From Sedimentibacter sp. MB31-C6 (GTDB lineage Bacteria; Bacillota; Clostridia; Tissierellales; Sedimentibacteraceae), in NCBI RefSeq assembly GCF_035934735.1, contig NZ_CP142396.1:1178001-1242000 (forward strand): a DNA stretch of 64,000 bases, read 5' to 3'. The position numbers were made by a program, and so were the translations under genes. Below are positions 9,733 through 17,884 of this stretch, piece after piece. The notes beneath the pieces are model-generated. The model saw only the letters and a list, made by a program, of their open reading frames with translations. It did no database searches and was not told the origin of the DNA. The stretch's first letter is position 1; each line of letters opens with the position of its first letter.

Positions 9733-10839
9733 ATGATAAATAAAAAACGTTTATTAGAAACATTTATGGATTACGTAAAAATAAGTAGTGAAACTAAAAA
9801 CGAAAAAGATATATGTGAAAGAATTATTAAAGACATCGATTCTTTAGGATTCGAAGTATATATCGACAATGCCGGTGAAAAACTTAACTCAAATGGAAAC
9901 AATATTTACTGTTTTATACCAGGAACATTAGAAGGTGATCCTATACTTTTCAGCGCTCATGTTGACACAGTAACTCCTGGAAACAATATCGAGCCATATA
10001 TTGATGACGATTACGTCTACAGCAAAGGAAATACCATTTTAGGTGGAGATGATAAAGCTGGAGTTGTTTCAATAATTGAGGCAATTAAAACTATCAAAGA
10101 GAATAATTTACCTCACAAACCAATTGAAATTGTACTTACAATATGCGAAGAAGGGGGCGTTAATGGCTCCAAGCATGTTGACTTTTCTAGATTAAAATCG
10201 AAAAAAGGTATAGTTCTTGATAGTGGTGGTAGTCCTAGTGATATTATTATAGAATCTCCTGGTCAAACAAGGATTACGGCTCAAATAATAGGAAAGCCAG
10301 CCCATGCCGGTGGCTGCCCTGAAGATGGTATTAGCTCAATAATTGTAGCCTCTGAAGCTATAGCAAATATGAAGCTTTTACGTGTAGACTATGAAACAAC
10401 TGCTAATATTGGTACTTTTAAAGCAATAGGTCCTACTAATATTGTTTCTCCAATAGTTGAAATAGTAGGGGAAGCAAGAAGCCGTTCTAATTCTAAACTA
10501 GAAGCACAAACAAACCATATGATTGAATGTTTACAAAAATCCTGCGATAAATATGGTGCAACACTTGAATATGAAATTGAAGAATCTTACAAGTCTTATT
10601 CTTTATCTCCTGATGACGAACACATTAAAATGATATCTAATGTCTGCAAAAACCTAAACTTAGAAATTAACATGAAACCGTCAGGAGGGGGAAGTGACGC
10701 TAATATTTATATTCATAAAGGGATTCAAACAGTTAACATTGGATGTGGAATGGAATTAGTACATACTACTAATGAAAAACTTAATATAACAGATTTCTAT
10801 AATGCATCTAAAGTTGTTTTAGGTATTATGACAATATAA
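9733..10839 (+). CDS. M20-family peptidase, tripeptidase T-like
   Basis: Cytosolic di-zinc aminopeptidase-type enzyme that probably releases amino acids from short peptides. 368 residues, usual for the PepT-like branch of M20. Metal and catalytic residues are visible: SAHVDTV (His76, Asp78), LGGDDKAGV (Asp106), ICEEGG (Glu139/Glu140) and a late VHTTNEKL His. The dimerisation lid lies between about residues 175 and 290 (GKPAHAGG). Start ATG has AGGAGG seven bases upstream. Single gene closed by a strong terminator. It could equally be called a peptidase T-like protein of unknown peptide preference. Confidence 0.9.
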   Translation: MINKKRLLETFMDYVKISSETKNEKDICERIIKDIDSLGFEVYIDNAGEKLNSNGNNIYCFIPGTLEGDPILFSAHVDTVTPGNNIEPYIDDDYVYSKGNTILGGDDKAGVVSIIEAIKTIKENNLPHKPIEIVLTICEEGGVNGSKHVDFSRLKSKKGIVLDSGGSPSDIIIESPGQTRITAQIIGKPAHAGGCPEDGISSIIVASEAIANMKLLRVDYETTANIGTFKAIGPTNIVSPIVEIVGEARSRSNSKLEAQTNHMIECLQKSCDKYGATLEYEIEESYKSYSLSPDDEHIKMISNVCKNLNLEINMKPSGGGSDANIYIHKGIQTVNIGCGMELVHTTNEKLNITDFYNASKVVLGIMTI

Positions 10840-10846
10840 TGTATAT

Positions 10847-10883
10847 AAAAAGCAATAGCTTTAATTAAACTATTGCTTTTTTT
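10847..10883 (+). terminator. Terminator between convergent peptidase and nrdJ genes
   Basis: Stem AAAAAGCAATAG with CTATTGCTTTTT and a short loop, followed by T residues on the plus strand. The A-run on the other side means it can also stop transcription arriving from nrdJ on the minus strand. Confidence 0.88.
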
Positions 10884-10891
10884 ACAAATAA

Positions 10892-13246
10892 TTATCTTAT
10901 AGGACAAATTCCAGTATCACAACCATCATTTCCAATGTCCAAAATTTCCTCTTTAACCTCATACTTACTTAATAATGAAGGTATAAAAGGTTTCATTTCA
11001 TTTACTAGTTTGTTATATTGTTCCTCAGTTATTGACTCATACGGCATCAATTGATAAAAACTATCATCTAATGATAAAAATGACAATGCAACAACTTCAT
11101 CCCAATTATCCCAAACCCATTGTTCAACTTGTTCCCATTCATTATCTCTTACATGAACTGTTATTGAGCAGTTATGATCAACGTAATTTTCCATGAATAA
11201 CTTATAATTTTCTAACTGTTCAATAGCTGTAACATCATACTTCGTTTTACCCATAGGAGCTTTTACCGGAAATTCAATTACTTTTGTTGTGCAAGATTTC
11301 TCATCTTGACCGACTTCTGGGTGAATAGAATATCCAAGTTCCTCACAAACTTTAACAAGTGGATCATGACTATTTATTCTAACTCTCCTTAAGAAATATG
11401 GTGAGTGAGAATAATGAACACCACTTGATACTCCAGGAAGTTGAGACAATGTTCCCTCTGGTTTAACAGTTGTAACTAAAATCGGTGCGCTTTCACCTAT
11501 TTCGCTAGAATATCTATCTGCCTCATCCTTTGCTACATCTCTTAATTTTCTTAAAAGTTTAGCTTGACCATCTCTATCAAGATTAACAGCATTTACCATG
11601 TCTTGCCACCCTGTTAATGAACAACCTGTAATTTTATCCCTTTGTTGAACTCTGTCCCACTTAGAAAGTTCAAGTTCAACACAAGTCATTCTATAAGCTG
11701 CCCTTGCTGATAATCGTTGAGCTCTTAATAAAGCTTTTTCATCTAATTCGCCATTTTCATCTACAAATGCATATGTATTTATAGTAGTTAAATTACATAA
11801 TCCCTTATTATCAAGAAGTATTTCTCCACAAGGATTTACTCCATTCATATTTGGTCTTCTTTTACTTCCCGCTTCTTCATTAACCCATCCAGGTTCTCCT
11901 GAATACCTCATTTGCTCAATCTGCCATTTTAATTGTTCACGAGTAGGTTTTTTTCTATAATAAATAGAATTGTTACTCATTGAACGATGGATTATATCCT
12001 TGTCTACAATCCATTGCCCATCTATCTGTTTATATAACTTATTTTTAGCTTCAATACTATCAGTGTCGTCATAATCAATAAGCATTATTTCTGCTGTTCT
12101 TCTAACTCCGCCAACAACAACATTTTCTCCTATAATATTTGCTATATCTAAACAATCAATAGGTTTAATTTTAAATCTTTCTTTATTTTCTATTGTTCCA
12201 CGTTTTTTTATAACTAAGTCTATTTTTGTAAACATAGTTTTTAAGCTTGAATGTCCACTTGCTGTACCACCAAAAGTTTTAAGAGTCTCTCCCTTAGGTC
12301 TAACATTATTGTAATTTATAATAATAGTTGTTATATTTCTATATTCGCTACTGTTTATAATATTTAAATAATGATCAAGTGCTTGAACCCAACCTTCTTT
12401 GCTGTCTCCAACAATAATTTTAACAGAATTGTTATGATTGAATTCAACTCCAGTATTGTCTTCTCGTTTTGATTTTTCAACAGGTGTATAATCCTCATGA
12501 ATTATTTTATAGTTACTTCTTAATTTAGGTAGTTCTTCTACATCGCTTTTTAATATTCTAACTCCAACACCAGAGCCAATCATTAATAAATAAAATAAGT
12601 CTCTAAATGCATGAAAATCATTAATTACCTCAAATGCACAATTATAATTAGCCATTGGATAATTATAAGATACAGGAGTTCCTCCTACCCAAAATGTTCT
12701 ACCAGATAAAAATTGTCTTAAATTAAAAATATTATCATATAATTGCTCTGCTTCTTCCTTTTTAGTAGGAACTAAACTGCAGTTATATTCTACTGCTCTT
12801 CTTACAGTTTCCCACCAATATTCTCTTCTTCTCTCTTCTGGCAACCATCTTGAATATGTTCTGTAGTATACGAAATTCCCTAATTGATCCATAGGAGAAC
12901 TAACATGTTTATATTTGCTTATGAATTCTTCACTTAAAAGTTTATAATCTTTTCTCTTACGTGAATCTCTTGATTTATCCCTTTCATATCTATATAAAAT
13001 GTATCTTTTGGCTACATCTTTTCTTACGCTGTCCATCAATTCATTTTCTACCATATCTTGCACCAACTCAACTGGTATAGCGAAATTCTTATTCATAAGT
13101 TCATCTTGAATTTTTTTACTTATTTTTCTAGCAAGTTCTTCATCTACTCCGTCCTTTGTTTCTTTCATTGCCTTAACAATTGCACTGCTTATCTTGTCAA
13201 TGTTAAATTCAACAAAGTTCCCCGTTCTCTTCAATATTTTTATCAC
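10892..13246 (-). CDS. nrdJ: Adenosylcobalamin-dependent (class II) ribonucleoside-triphosphate reductase
   Basis: Makes deoxyribonucleotides using a B12-derived radical, so works with or without oxygen. 784 residues, near the ~740 of the monomeric Lactobacillus leichmannii enzyme. Seen: N-terminal ATP-cone (MIKILKRTGNFVEFNIDKIS, ~1-95), NYNCAFEVI with a redox Cys, NPCGEILLDNKGLCNL (~471-486) carrying the radical-region cysteines, and a C-terminal CDTGICPIR with the mobile thiol pair that accepts electrons from thioredoxin. The start is GTG with AGAGGG seven bases before it. The promoter is overlapped by two NrdR boxes, which implies repression when deoxynucleotides are plentiful. Confidence 0.96.
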   Translation of the reverse strand: MIKILKRTGNFVEFNIDKISSAIVKAMKETKDGVDEELARKISKKIQDELMNKNFAIPVELVQDMVENELMDSVRKDVAKRYILYRYERDKSRDSRKRKDYKLLSEEFISKYKHVSSPMDQLGNFVYYRTYSRWLPEERRREYWWETVRRAVEYNCSLVPTKKEEAEQLYDNIFNLRQFLSGRTFWVGGTPVSYNYPMANYNCAFEVINDFHAFRDLFYLLMIGSGVGVRILKSDVEELPKLRSNYKIIHEDYTPVEKSKREDNTGVEFNHNNSVKIIVGDSKEGWVQALDHYLNIINSSEYRNITTIIINYNNVRPKGETLKTFGGTASGHSSLKTMFTKIDLVIKKRGTIENKERFKIKPIDCLDIANIIGENVVVGGVRRTAEIMLIDYDDTDSIEAKNKLYKQIDGQWIVDKDIIHRSMSNNSIYYRKKPTREQLKWQIEQMRYSGEPGWVNEEAGSKRRPNMNGVNPCGEILLDNKGLCNLTTINTYAFVDENGELDEKALLRAQRLSARAAYRMTCVELELSKWDRVQQRDKITGCSLTGWQDMVNAVNLDRDGQAKLLRKLRDVAKDEADRYSSEIGESAPILVTTVKPEGTLSQLPGVSSGVHYSHSPYFLRRVRINSHDPLVKVCEELGYSIHPEVGQDEKSCTTKVIEFPVKAPMGKTKYDVTAIEQLENYKLFMENYVDHNCSITVHVRDNEWEQVEQWVWDNWDEVVALSFLSLDDSFYQLMPYESITEEQYNKLVNEMKPFIPSLLSKYEVKEEILDIGNDGCDTGICPIR

Positions 13247-13310
13247 TGATATCCCTCTTTCCTCTTAAGTATTATATGTAATTATTTATGCTATATACAA
13301 TGGGGTAAGT

Positions 13311-13364
13311 ACTATATATTGTAGCATCTACCTCGAGTTAAGTCAATAAAATACTATATATAGT
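13311..13364 (-). promoter_or_regulatory. Tandem NrdR boxes controlling nrdJ
   Basis: Two 12-base near-palindromes, ACTATATATTGT (13311-13322) and ACTATATATAGT (13353-13364), both containing the CWATATATWG core known for NrdR boxes. Their centres are 42 bases apart, four helical turns, one of the spacings reported for this zinc-finger/ATP-cone repressor. The first box overlaps the -10 hexamer and the second lies just upstream of the -35. Confidence 0.88.
13318..13346 (-). promoter_or_regulatory. nrdJ promoter
   Basis: Minus-strand TTGACT, 17-base spacer, TACAAT, sandwiched between the two NrdR boxes. Transcription would start about 60-65 bases before the GTG. Confidence 0.85.
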
Positions 13365-13767
13365 TTTGCAATCCTTAAAAACCTTACAATTACTTTATTC
13401 AAGCACTGTTTCAAAAATATTAGCGAATAATGTCAAAATAAACAGAGAATCCCTTAATTGAAATTACAAGGAATTCTCAATTTCTTAATAAATCTTAATA
13501 ATTATTGGCATGCTTTATATTTAATAGCTAATTTAAATAAAGAAAAATCTCTAACATCTAGTTATTATAAATGATATTTGCATAAAGAGAAAGTTTAGTT
13601 TATGCCTATATTTCCATATTATATATTTATCTCTACTTTTTACAAATATACTTCCATAAGTATAACGTCTCAATATATATAACAAAATAATCGCTACAAC
13701 TATTTACATATCTCCTTATAGACTATATAATTATATATTGATTAACATGCAAAAAAGGAGCGGTAAA
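13365..13767. other. Divergent intergenic region without a recognisable gene
   Basis: AT-rich. An imperfect hairpin GAGAATCCCTT / AAGGAATTCTC sits at about 13443-13477 without a T-run. No open frame with a ribosome site was seen. No cobalamin riboswitch B12-box could be recognised upstream of nrdJ. Confidence 0.5.
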
Positions 13768-14514
13768 TTGGAATCTATATGTAGAAAAAATTATAAAGTA
13801 GAAGTAAATGATGTTGATTTTAATCAAAAATTAAAACTAAGTTCTTTATTTATGTATTTACAAGATATGGCTACAATTCATGCTGAGAGGTTAGGATTTG
13901 GAAGAAATAACTTGCAAAATTATGGTGTTATTTGGGTGTTGATTCGTGCAAAAGTAGATATAATAAGATATCCTAAATGGAATGAAGAAATAGCAATAGA
14001 AACTTGGCCACAACAACCTAATAAAATTGAATTCGAAAGAGATTTCATTGTTTATGATTCAAAAGGTGATATAATAGCAAGAGCTGTTTCATCTTGGGTA
14101 ATTATAGATATAGTTAACAGAAAATTAAAAAGAAGCAAATTAATCAATCCGGCATTTCCATTAATTGACAGGGAAAGAGCTTTAGTTTGTCAATTAGGGA
14201 AGTTAAAAGCAAATGGAATCTTAGAACCAATCTATAAAAAAACTGTAGGTTATAGTGATGTTGATATGAATGAACATCTAAATAATGCAAAATATATTGA
14301 TTATATAATGGATTGTTTTAGTTTAGAGAATCACAAAAAATATTTTGTACAATCTATTGAAATCGATTATATACATGAAGCTTTACCTGGAGATTCTATT
14401 TTATTATCTAAAGATTTAACTCAAGTTGATAATAATATAATTTATATTGAAGGACTAAATGAAAAAGATAAGAAAGTTGCATTTAAATCTAAGGTTATTA
14501 TTAAACATACTTAA
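13768..14514 (+). CDS. Acyl-ACP thioesterase
   Basis: Cytosolic double-hotdog thioesterase that hydrolyses acyl-ACP and releases free fatty acid. About 248 residues, normal for bacterial FatA/FatB relatives. Two hotdog halves are visible: N-terminal (QDMATIHAERLGFG…VIWVLIRAKVDI) and C-terminal, which carries YSDVDMNEHLNNAKYIDYIM (~162-180) with the Asp/Asn/His catalytic set. I place the start at a TTG with AAGGAG seven bases upstream. An upstream TTG at 13738 or ATG at 13747 would lengthen it by 10 or 7 residues but lack a ribosome site. Single gene; no fatty-acid synthesis genes adjoin it. Confidence 0.88.
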   Translation: MESICRKNYKVEVNDVDFNQKLKLSSLFMYLQDMATIHAERLGFGRNNLQNYGVIWVLIRAKVDIIRYPKWNEEIAIETWPQQPNKIEFERDFIVYDSKGDIIARAVSSWVIIDIVNRKLKRSKLINPAFPLIDRERALVCQLGKLKANGILEPIYKKTVGYSDVDMNEHLNNAKYIDYIMDCFSLENHKKYFVQSIEIDYIHEALPGDSILLSKDLTQVDNNIIYIEGLNEKDKKVAFKSKVIIKHT

Positions 14515-14543
14515 TATTACATATAATTAGTAATTATTTTGAT

Positions 14544-14585
14544 ATATATGAGTTCAATTGCAATATTGCAATTGAACTCATATAT
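14544..14585 (+). terminator. Perfect 42-base palindrome after the thioesterase gene
   Basis: Twenty-one bases are followed directly by their exact reverse complement, centred on GCAAT/ATTGC, with no spacer. It starts 29 bases past the stop and is followed by CTACAATAAAAA rather than a T-run, so it may act as a transcript-end stabiliser or cruciform instead of a classic terminator. Confidence 0.55.
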
Positions 14586-14590
14586 CTACA

Positions 14591-14639
14591 ATAAAAATAT
14601 TGACCTATTAGAATGAATCATGTAACTATTAGGTCAATA
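14591..14639 (-). terminator. Terminator of the TetR/ABC-2 exporter operon
   Basis: TATTGACCTA (14598-14607) pairs with TAGGTCAATA (14630-14639) across a 22-base loop. On the minus strand the stem is followed by TTTTTAT. It begins a few bases after the last permease stop. Confidence 0.7.
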
Positions 14640-14645
14640 CCATTA

Positions 14646-15464
14646 TCAGTAAAGTAAATCTTTTTTATTATAACAAACATAAGTCAAATAAATTGAAACG
14701 GAAGTAATAAGTGTTCCAATTACCACATATAAAATACTAATTCCATTATTCACAACCTCAGTTCCAATAAAATATCTAAATGGAGACATAAAATTAAGAT
14801 AATTAATATTTCCCACATATTCTATAATTACACCAATTACATATGTTATAAGCACAAACAAAAAACCAGATTTTAATGCTGCGTTATGTGAATTAAATAT
14901 TGCTGCAAATAAAAGTCCAATTGAAAAAAACACCACTTGAGTCAAGACCATACCAAATATTGTTAATGTAATCATACCAATAACTAATCTGCCATTTATA
15001 ATACTCATAGCGTTACCATCTATAAAAATAATGGTAAATATACTTCCAATCCATGAAACAAATGCAAGCGTCAGTATGTTTATAACACCTACCAGTATCT
15101 TGGTAGTGATAATCTCATTTCTTTTATATGGTTTTGAATATATATATTCAAATGTCTTGTCTCTTTGATCTCTGGAAAGAATTGTGACTCCTATATAGAC
15201 AGCATGGATAAATGTAATTAAACAAATCCAGTAAAACATAATGAGATGATAATCCAAAGATGTATCAAATGATAATCCATCCATGCCAAACATTATAACT
15301 ACAATCCTAGGTAACGAATTCATGCTGTCCATAATACTATCTGAATATTGTGATACCATAGGATACTCAGCCAAACCATACAAAATAGTAACTAATGTTA
15401 CTATACACCATATGATTAATCCTTTTCTGCTGAGTTTTAATTCTTTTATAATTATTGATTTCAT
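14646..15464 (-). CDS. ABC-2 type transporter permease, second of two
   Basis: Integral membrane protein of 272 residues with about six hydrophobic helices and the cytosolic loop SRDQRDKTFEYIYSKPYKRNE (~105-125) typical of ABC-2 export permeases, in which remaining helices follow the first two. It forms the membrane channel with its neighbour and the ATPase two genes upstream; substrate unknown. It starts 11 bases after the preceding permease stop, with AAGGAGGGG before ATG, so translation is tightly linked. The pair share the loop pattern (SKPYKRNE here, TKPWSRGN in the neighbour), suggesting an old duplication. Confidence 0.85.
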   Translation of the reverse strand: MKSIIIKELKLSRKGLIIWCIVTLVTILYGLAEYPMVSQYSDSIMDSMNSLPRIVVIMFGMDGLSFDTSLDYHLIMFYWICLITFIHAVYIGVTILSRDQRDKTFEYIYSKPYKRNEIITTKILVGVINILTLAFVSWIGSIFTIIFIDGNAMSIINGRLVIGMITLTIFGMVLTQVVFFSIGLLFAAIFNSHNAALKSGFLFVLITYVIGVIIEYVGNINYLNFMSPFRYFIGTEVVNNGISILYVVIGTLITSVSIYLTYVCYNKKDLLY

Positions 15465-15475
15465 TTCACCCCTCC

Positions 15476-16273
15476 TTAAGAAACAAGCGCGATATCTTTT
15501 TTATAAAAAATCTGATATCCCACAGCTAAAAATAACAGTGTCAATATTATCAAAGCAACTATATATTTTAATTCATATGATGCTGTTGTAATTATTGCAG
15601 ACCCGTTAAAATAATGAAGCGGTGAAAAATATCTAAGAAAATTTATTCCAACAATACGGGACATAGAACCCGTAGCATATGATATAAATACCACTCCTGT
15701 TGATATAGGTAATGTCGCCCTTATTTTTGGAAATATTGTCCCAATCAACATACCAAAAGCTAAAAATAGCAGCTGAACCAAAGTAATTGAGACAGCAATT
15801 AAAATAAGTGTTTTTATATTAAAGCTACTGTCAGTTGTTCCTCTATACATGCTCACATAAGACATTACAGTGTAAACAACTCCAGTGATAATTGCTCCCA
15901 TAGCTAATGCAGAAAACTTTGACACATATACATTTCCTCTGCTCCATGGTTTTGTCATTAAAAAGTCAGCAGAATTTTGTTTATATTCCTTAGTCATAAT
16001 ATTAAGACCTGTGTTAAATCCATTTATGGCACATGCAAACATAATGAAAAATGTTAGAAAGTAGTATATACCCATAGGAGTACTTAAAATCTCCATATTA
16101 AGACCAATGGATTCAAAAAAAGCATTATCAGTAATTGATTTCATTCCATATCCTCCATTAGTTATCATTTTTATATAAACAGGTAACATAAAGAATATTG
16201 CAAAAGATAAAGCCAGTGACCAAATAATAATAGATTTTTTCAACTGCTTCATTTCAAATTTAAAAATTACCAT
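15476..16273 (-). CDS. ABC-2 type transporter permease, first of two
   Basis: 265 residues, about six membrane helices, with a cytosolic loop TKEYKQNSADFLMTKPWSRG (~93-112) characteristic of the ABC-2 family. Likely heterodimer partner of the following permease. Ribosome site AGGGGG lies before ATG. Nine bases separate it from the ATPase gene. Drug, peptide or lipid export is possible; nothing in the sequence decides. Confidence 0.85.
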   Translation of the reverse strand: MVIFKFEMKQLKKSIIIWSLALSFAIFFMLPVYIKMITNGGYGMKSITDNAFFESIGLNMEILSTPMGIYYFLTFFIMFACAINGFNTGLNIMTKEYKQNSADFLMTKPWSRGNVYVSKFSALAMGAIITGVVYTVMSYVSMYRGTTDSSFNIKTLILIAVSITLVQLLFLAFGMLIGTIFPKIRATLPISTGVVFISYATGSMSRIVGINFLRYFSPLHYFNGSAIITTASYELKYIVALIILTLLFLAVGYQIFYKKDIALVS

Positions 16274-16282
16274 AATATCCCC

Positions 16283-17164
16283 CTATTTATAATAATGCAA
16301 AAATATTTCTTCAAGAGTAGGTTCTTCTATAAAAACATCTTCTACCTTAAGATTAAAAATTTTTTCAATAATTTTATCTGCTTCTCCGCGATAAATAAAA
16401 GATACGTGATTACCTTTCAGCTTATAATTTGCAATATTATCTTCTTTAAAATAATCCTTAACTGTTGGTTCTGAAAGCACCAGTTGAATTTTTTTGTAAC
16501 CATTTTTTCTTAAATCATTCATATTCTGTACATTAATAATTGTGCCTTCCTTGATAATAGCAACCTTGCTACATATTCTTTGTACTTCACTCAATACGTG
16601 AGAAGAGTATAAGATTGTTGCACCTTTTTTATTTTCTTCTTTCAGAATTTCAAAAAATGTCTCTTTAATCAATGGGTCAAGTCCATTTGTTGGTTCATCA
16701 AGTATTATTAACTTTGGAGAGTGCAATAAAGCAGCAACAATTCCAACCTTCTTTTTGTTACCGAATGAAAGGTCACTAATTTTACGTGTATCAACAAGCT
16801 TCAATCTTTCTTTTAACTCATTAATTCTTTCGTTGCAATCCATCTGATAAAGTTCAGCTGAATACTTAAGTAATTCTTTTACTGTCATGTTTTCGTAGTA
16901 ATATGCTTCAGAAGGAAGATATCCCACGTTCTTTGCTATCTTGTGAGCTTCTTTATCACAGTCCATTCCAAACATAGTTGCGCTTCCTGCTGTTGGGAGA
17001 ATAAGAGCCATTAATGTCCTGATTGTAGTAGACTTTCCTGCCCCGTTTGGTCCTATAAATCCGAAAATTTCTCCTTCCTCTACTGTAAAACTTACATCTT
17101 CGATACCTCTGTGTTTACCGTAATATTTAGAAAGATTTTTGACTTTAATTACATTATTACTCAT
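16283..17164 (-). CDS. ABC transporter ATP-binding protein
   Basis: Energy-coupling subunit of the ABC-2 exporter. 293 residues: Walker A GPNGAGKST (38-46), Q-loop region, a signature LSFGNKKKV (~137) in place of the usual LSGGQ, Walker B LIILDEPTNGLDP and switch His in YSSHVLSEV. The C-terminal ~80 residues form the extra domain common in this drug-export group. AGGAGGGG ribosome site. Lies nine bases after the TetR gene in one operon. Confidence 0.9.
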   Translation of the reverse strand: MSNNVIKVKNLSKYYGKHRGIEDVSFTVEEGEIFGFIGPNGAGKSTTIRTLMALILPTAGSATMFGMDCDKEAHKIAKNVGYLPSEAYYYENMTVKELLKYSAELYQMDCNERINELKERLKLVDTRKISDLSFGNKKKVGIVAALLHSPKLIILDEPTNGLDPLIKETFFEILKEENKKGATILYSSHVLSEVQRICSKVAIIKEGTIINVQNMNDLRKNGYKKIQLVLSEPTVKDYFKEDNIANYKLKGNHVSFIYRGEADKIIEKIFNLKVEDVFIEEPTLEEIFLHYYK

Positions 17165-17173
17165 TTTCCCCTC

Positions 17174-17794
17174 CTATTTATAAAAACAACGTTTCATAAT
17201 ATCAAAATAGTCATCCCACTCTTTCAGAATCTCTACTTCAATATCTTTAAATGAATTTAGTCTGTCTCTTTGCTGCTCTGAAAAGCTGAGCATTGTCCAA
17301 TTGATAATATTCAAAGTTTTTTCTAAATCAATATCATCACGAAATTTCGAAAAGTCAATATTCTCATAAATTCTTGCAAACCCATTTTCAACAATTGACT
17401 TGCCTTTTTTATTTATATCTGACTTAACCTCAGCAGATTCTTCTTTTCCAAGGGTATTAATAAAATCAAATGCTTGAGGAGTCTTCTTCATAATATTATA
17501 CTTGATAACACCAACTTCTCTTATTCGTTCAAAGAAATCGGTTACGCTTAAATCAATTTCGTCATATATCTTTTCAATAATTTCAGCAACATAATCAATT
17601 AAATAAAAATACAATTCTCTTTTGCTTTTAAAATAATTAAATAATGAACCCTTTGAAATATCAGCTTCCTTAATAATTTCATTTGTCGAAGCTCTTTCAT
17701 AGCCATTTTTAGCAAACTCTTTTAAAGCAGCATTTATTATACGTTGTTGTTTCTCCGGTTCTAAAGTATAAAATTTCTTAAAAATTATAAACAC
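17174..17794 (-). CDS. TetR-family repressor of the ABC-2 exporter operon
   Basis: 206 residues. The N-terminal helix-turn-helix is clear: IINAALKEFAKNGYERASTN then ISKGSLFNYFKSKRELYFYL (~18-65). The C-terminus is a divergent ligand-binding domain. First gene of a four-gene operon with the ATPase and two permeases, and its promoter carries two matching 15-base operators, so autorepression relieved by a transported ligand is likely. The only in-frame start near the ribosome site is a GTG that itself sits inside AGAGAGGTG, an unusual overlap that may keep synthesis low; relatives commonly start M-F-x-x-F, which supports this start. Confidence 0.88.
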   Translation of the reverse strand: MFIIFKKFYTLEPEKQQRIINAALKEFAKNGYERASTNEIIKEADISKGSLFNYFKSKRELYFYLIDYVAEIIEKIYDEIDLSVTDFFERIREVGVIKYNIMKKTPQAFDFINTLGKEESAEVKSDINKKGKSIVENGFARIYENIDFSKFRDDIDLEKTLNIINWTMLSFSEQQRDRLNSFKDIEVEILKEWDDYFDIMKRCFYK

Positions 17795-17815
17795 CTCTCT
17801 TTTTTAATATAACAA

Positions 17816-17865
17816 TGACCACCATGGTCATATATCATTATATAATATATGACCATGGTGGTCAA
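17816..17865 (-). promoter_or_regulatory. Promoter with duplicated TetR operator
   Basis: Minus-strand TTGACC (17860-17865), 17-base spacer, TATAAT (17837-17842). Overlapping the -35 and just downstream of the -10 are two inverted copies of a 15-base imperfect palindrome, TGACCACCATGGTCA at 17816-17830 and its reverse complement at 17850-17864. The two 20-base arms 17816-17835 and 17845-17864 are exact reverse complements around nine bases. Confidence 0.9.
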
Positions 17866-17884
17866 GAGTTTTAATTATTAAATT

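Noticed and set aside
13443-13477. Hairpin as a terminator between nrdJ and the thioesterase gene
   Set aside because: Stem has a mismatch, there is no T-run, and no gene ends there.
13247-13737. Cobalamin riboswitch upstream of the B12-dependent reductase
   Set aside because: No B12-box or matching leader structure could be seen; the two NrdR boxes explain control.
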